A stretch of DNA of 6,647 bases. It comes from an uncultured Clostridia bacterium (GTDB lineage Bacteria; Bacillota; Clostridia; Christensenellales; Borkfalkiaceae). Below, piece by piece: positions 6,568-6,647 of the stretch; positions within the stretch are counted from its first letter, which is position 1, and each line of letters opens with the position of its first letter. The notes beneath the pieces are model-generated. The model was not told where the DNA came from and did no database searches. It saw nothing but the letters and a program-made list of their open reading frames with translations. Where the stretch lies: positions 1 through 6,647 of the forward strand of contig CANQCA010000143.1 of assembly GCA_947589585.1 (NCBI GenBank), in the 5' to 3' direction. Position numbers and translations under genes: made by a program.

Positions 6568-6647
6568 ACGCTGTCATTCCGCCCCGACCGAGGCTTCTAT
6601 TGATTATCGAAGGTCGGCACGAGGAGCGCAGCGACGAAGTAGCCCCC
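6568..6647. repeat. Probable partial dispersed intergenic repeat, cut by the window edge
   Basis: The GC-rich stretch starting CGCTGTCATTCCG and running to GAGGAGCGCAGCGACGAAG has the look of the short non-coding palindromic repeats that many bacterial genomes carry between genes (GTCATT... with GAGGAGCGCAGCGACG...). It contains an inverted repeat CCGACC (6584-6589) / GGTCGG (6612-6617), which extends by TTC/GAA if a 5-base bulge is allowed, and outer arms CGCTG (6569-6573) / CAGCG (6629-6633). Its composition contrasts sharply with the AT-rich bases before it. It has no open frame worth calling. Only one copy is in the window, so calling it a repeat rests on resemblance; it could instead be a structured leader of the next gene. 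Confidence 0.4.

Noticed and set aside
6520..6570. Possible promoter for a gene to the right (TATAAG and GATAAC hexamers)
   Set aside because: No acceptable -35 hexamer at 16-18 bases upstream of either, and no gene start is visible in the window.

Overview
The window is one tightly packed, single-strand (+) operon segment for uptake and use of a starch-type glucan. In order it holds the last codons of a MalF-type permease, a complete MalG-type permease, two consecutive secreted GH13 alpha-amylase-family lipoproteins, and a MalK/MsmX/UgpC-type ABC ATPase. A strong intrinsic terminator closes the operon. The last ~140 bases are non-coding and end in what looks like the start of a dispersed intergenic repeat. 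The gaps are an overlap of 1 base, then 3, 44 and 51 bases. I see no internal terminator or convincing internal promoter, so the genes are probably co-transcribed from a promoter upstream of the window, where the substrate-binding protein probably also lies.

The organism looks like a monoderm Bacillota, most likely an uncultured gut-type Clostridia. The amylases carry lipobox signal peptides, a Gram-positive way of anchoring enzymes outside the membrane. The Shine-Dalgarno sequences are strong AGGAGG/AAGGAG types. The second amylase carries a short His/Asp/Cys motif of a kind I associate with clostridial surface lipoproteins. The DNA is moderately GC-rich by eye with C-ending codons. The taxonomic placement is an inference.

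The proposed working model is as follows. The two lipid-anchored GH13 enzymes cleave alpha-glucan at the outer membrane face. A binding protein (not in the window) delivers maltodextrins to the MalF/MalG-type channel, and the ATPase drives import. Both amylases carry all catalytic GH13 residues and the region V sequence MPDLN, which points to the group intermediate between oligo-1,6-glucosidases and neopullulanases (GH13_36). They are clear tandem paralogues.

The most unusual item is the ATPase. It has 664 residues where this family normally has about 360-380. After a normal nucleotide-binding domain and a normal MalK-type OB/TOBE regulatory domain ending near residue 380, about 284 further residues follow. 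By eye these look like two more degenerate copies of the same OB/TOBE unit, separated by a Lys/Glu/Ala-rich linker. A triplicated regulatory domain on a sugar-importer ATPase is the best candidate here for something undescribed. Other points worth a look are the metal-motif-plus-linker stalk and two active-site-region substitutions in the second amylase, and the repeat-like sequence at the right edge.
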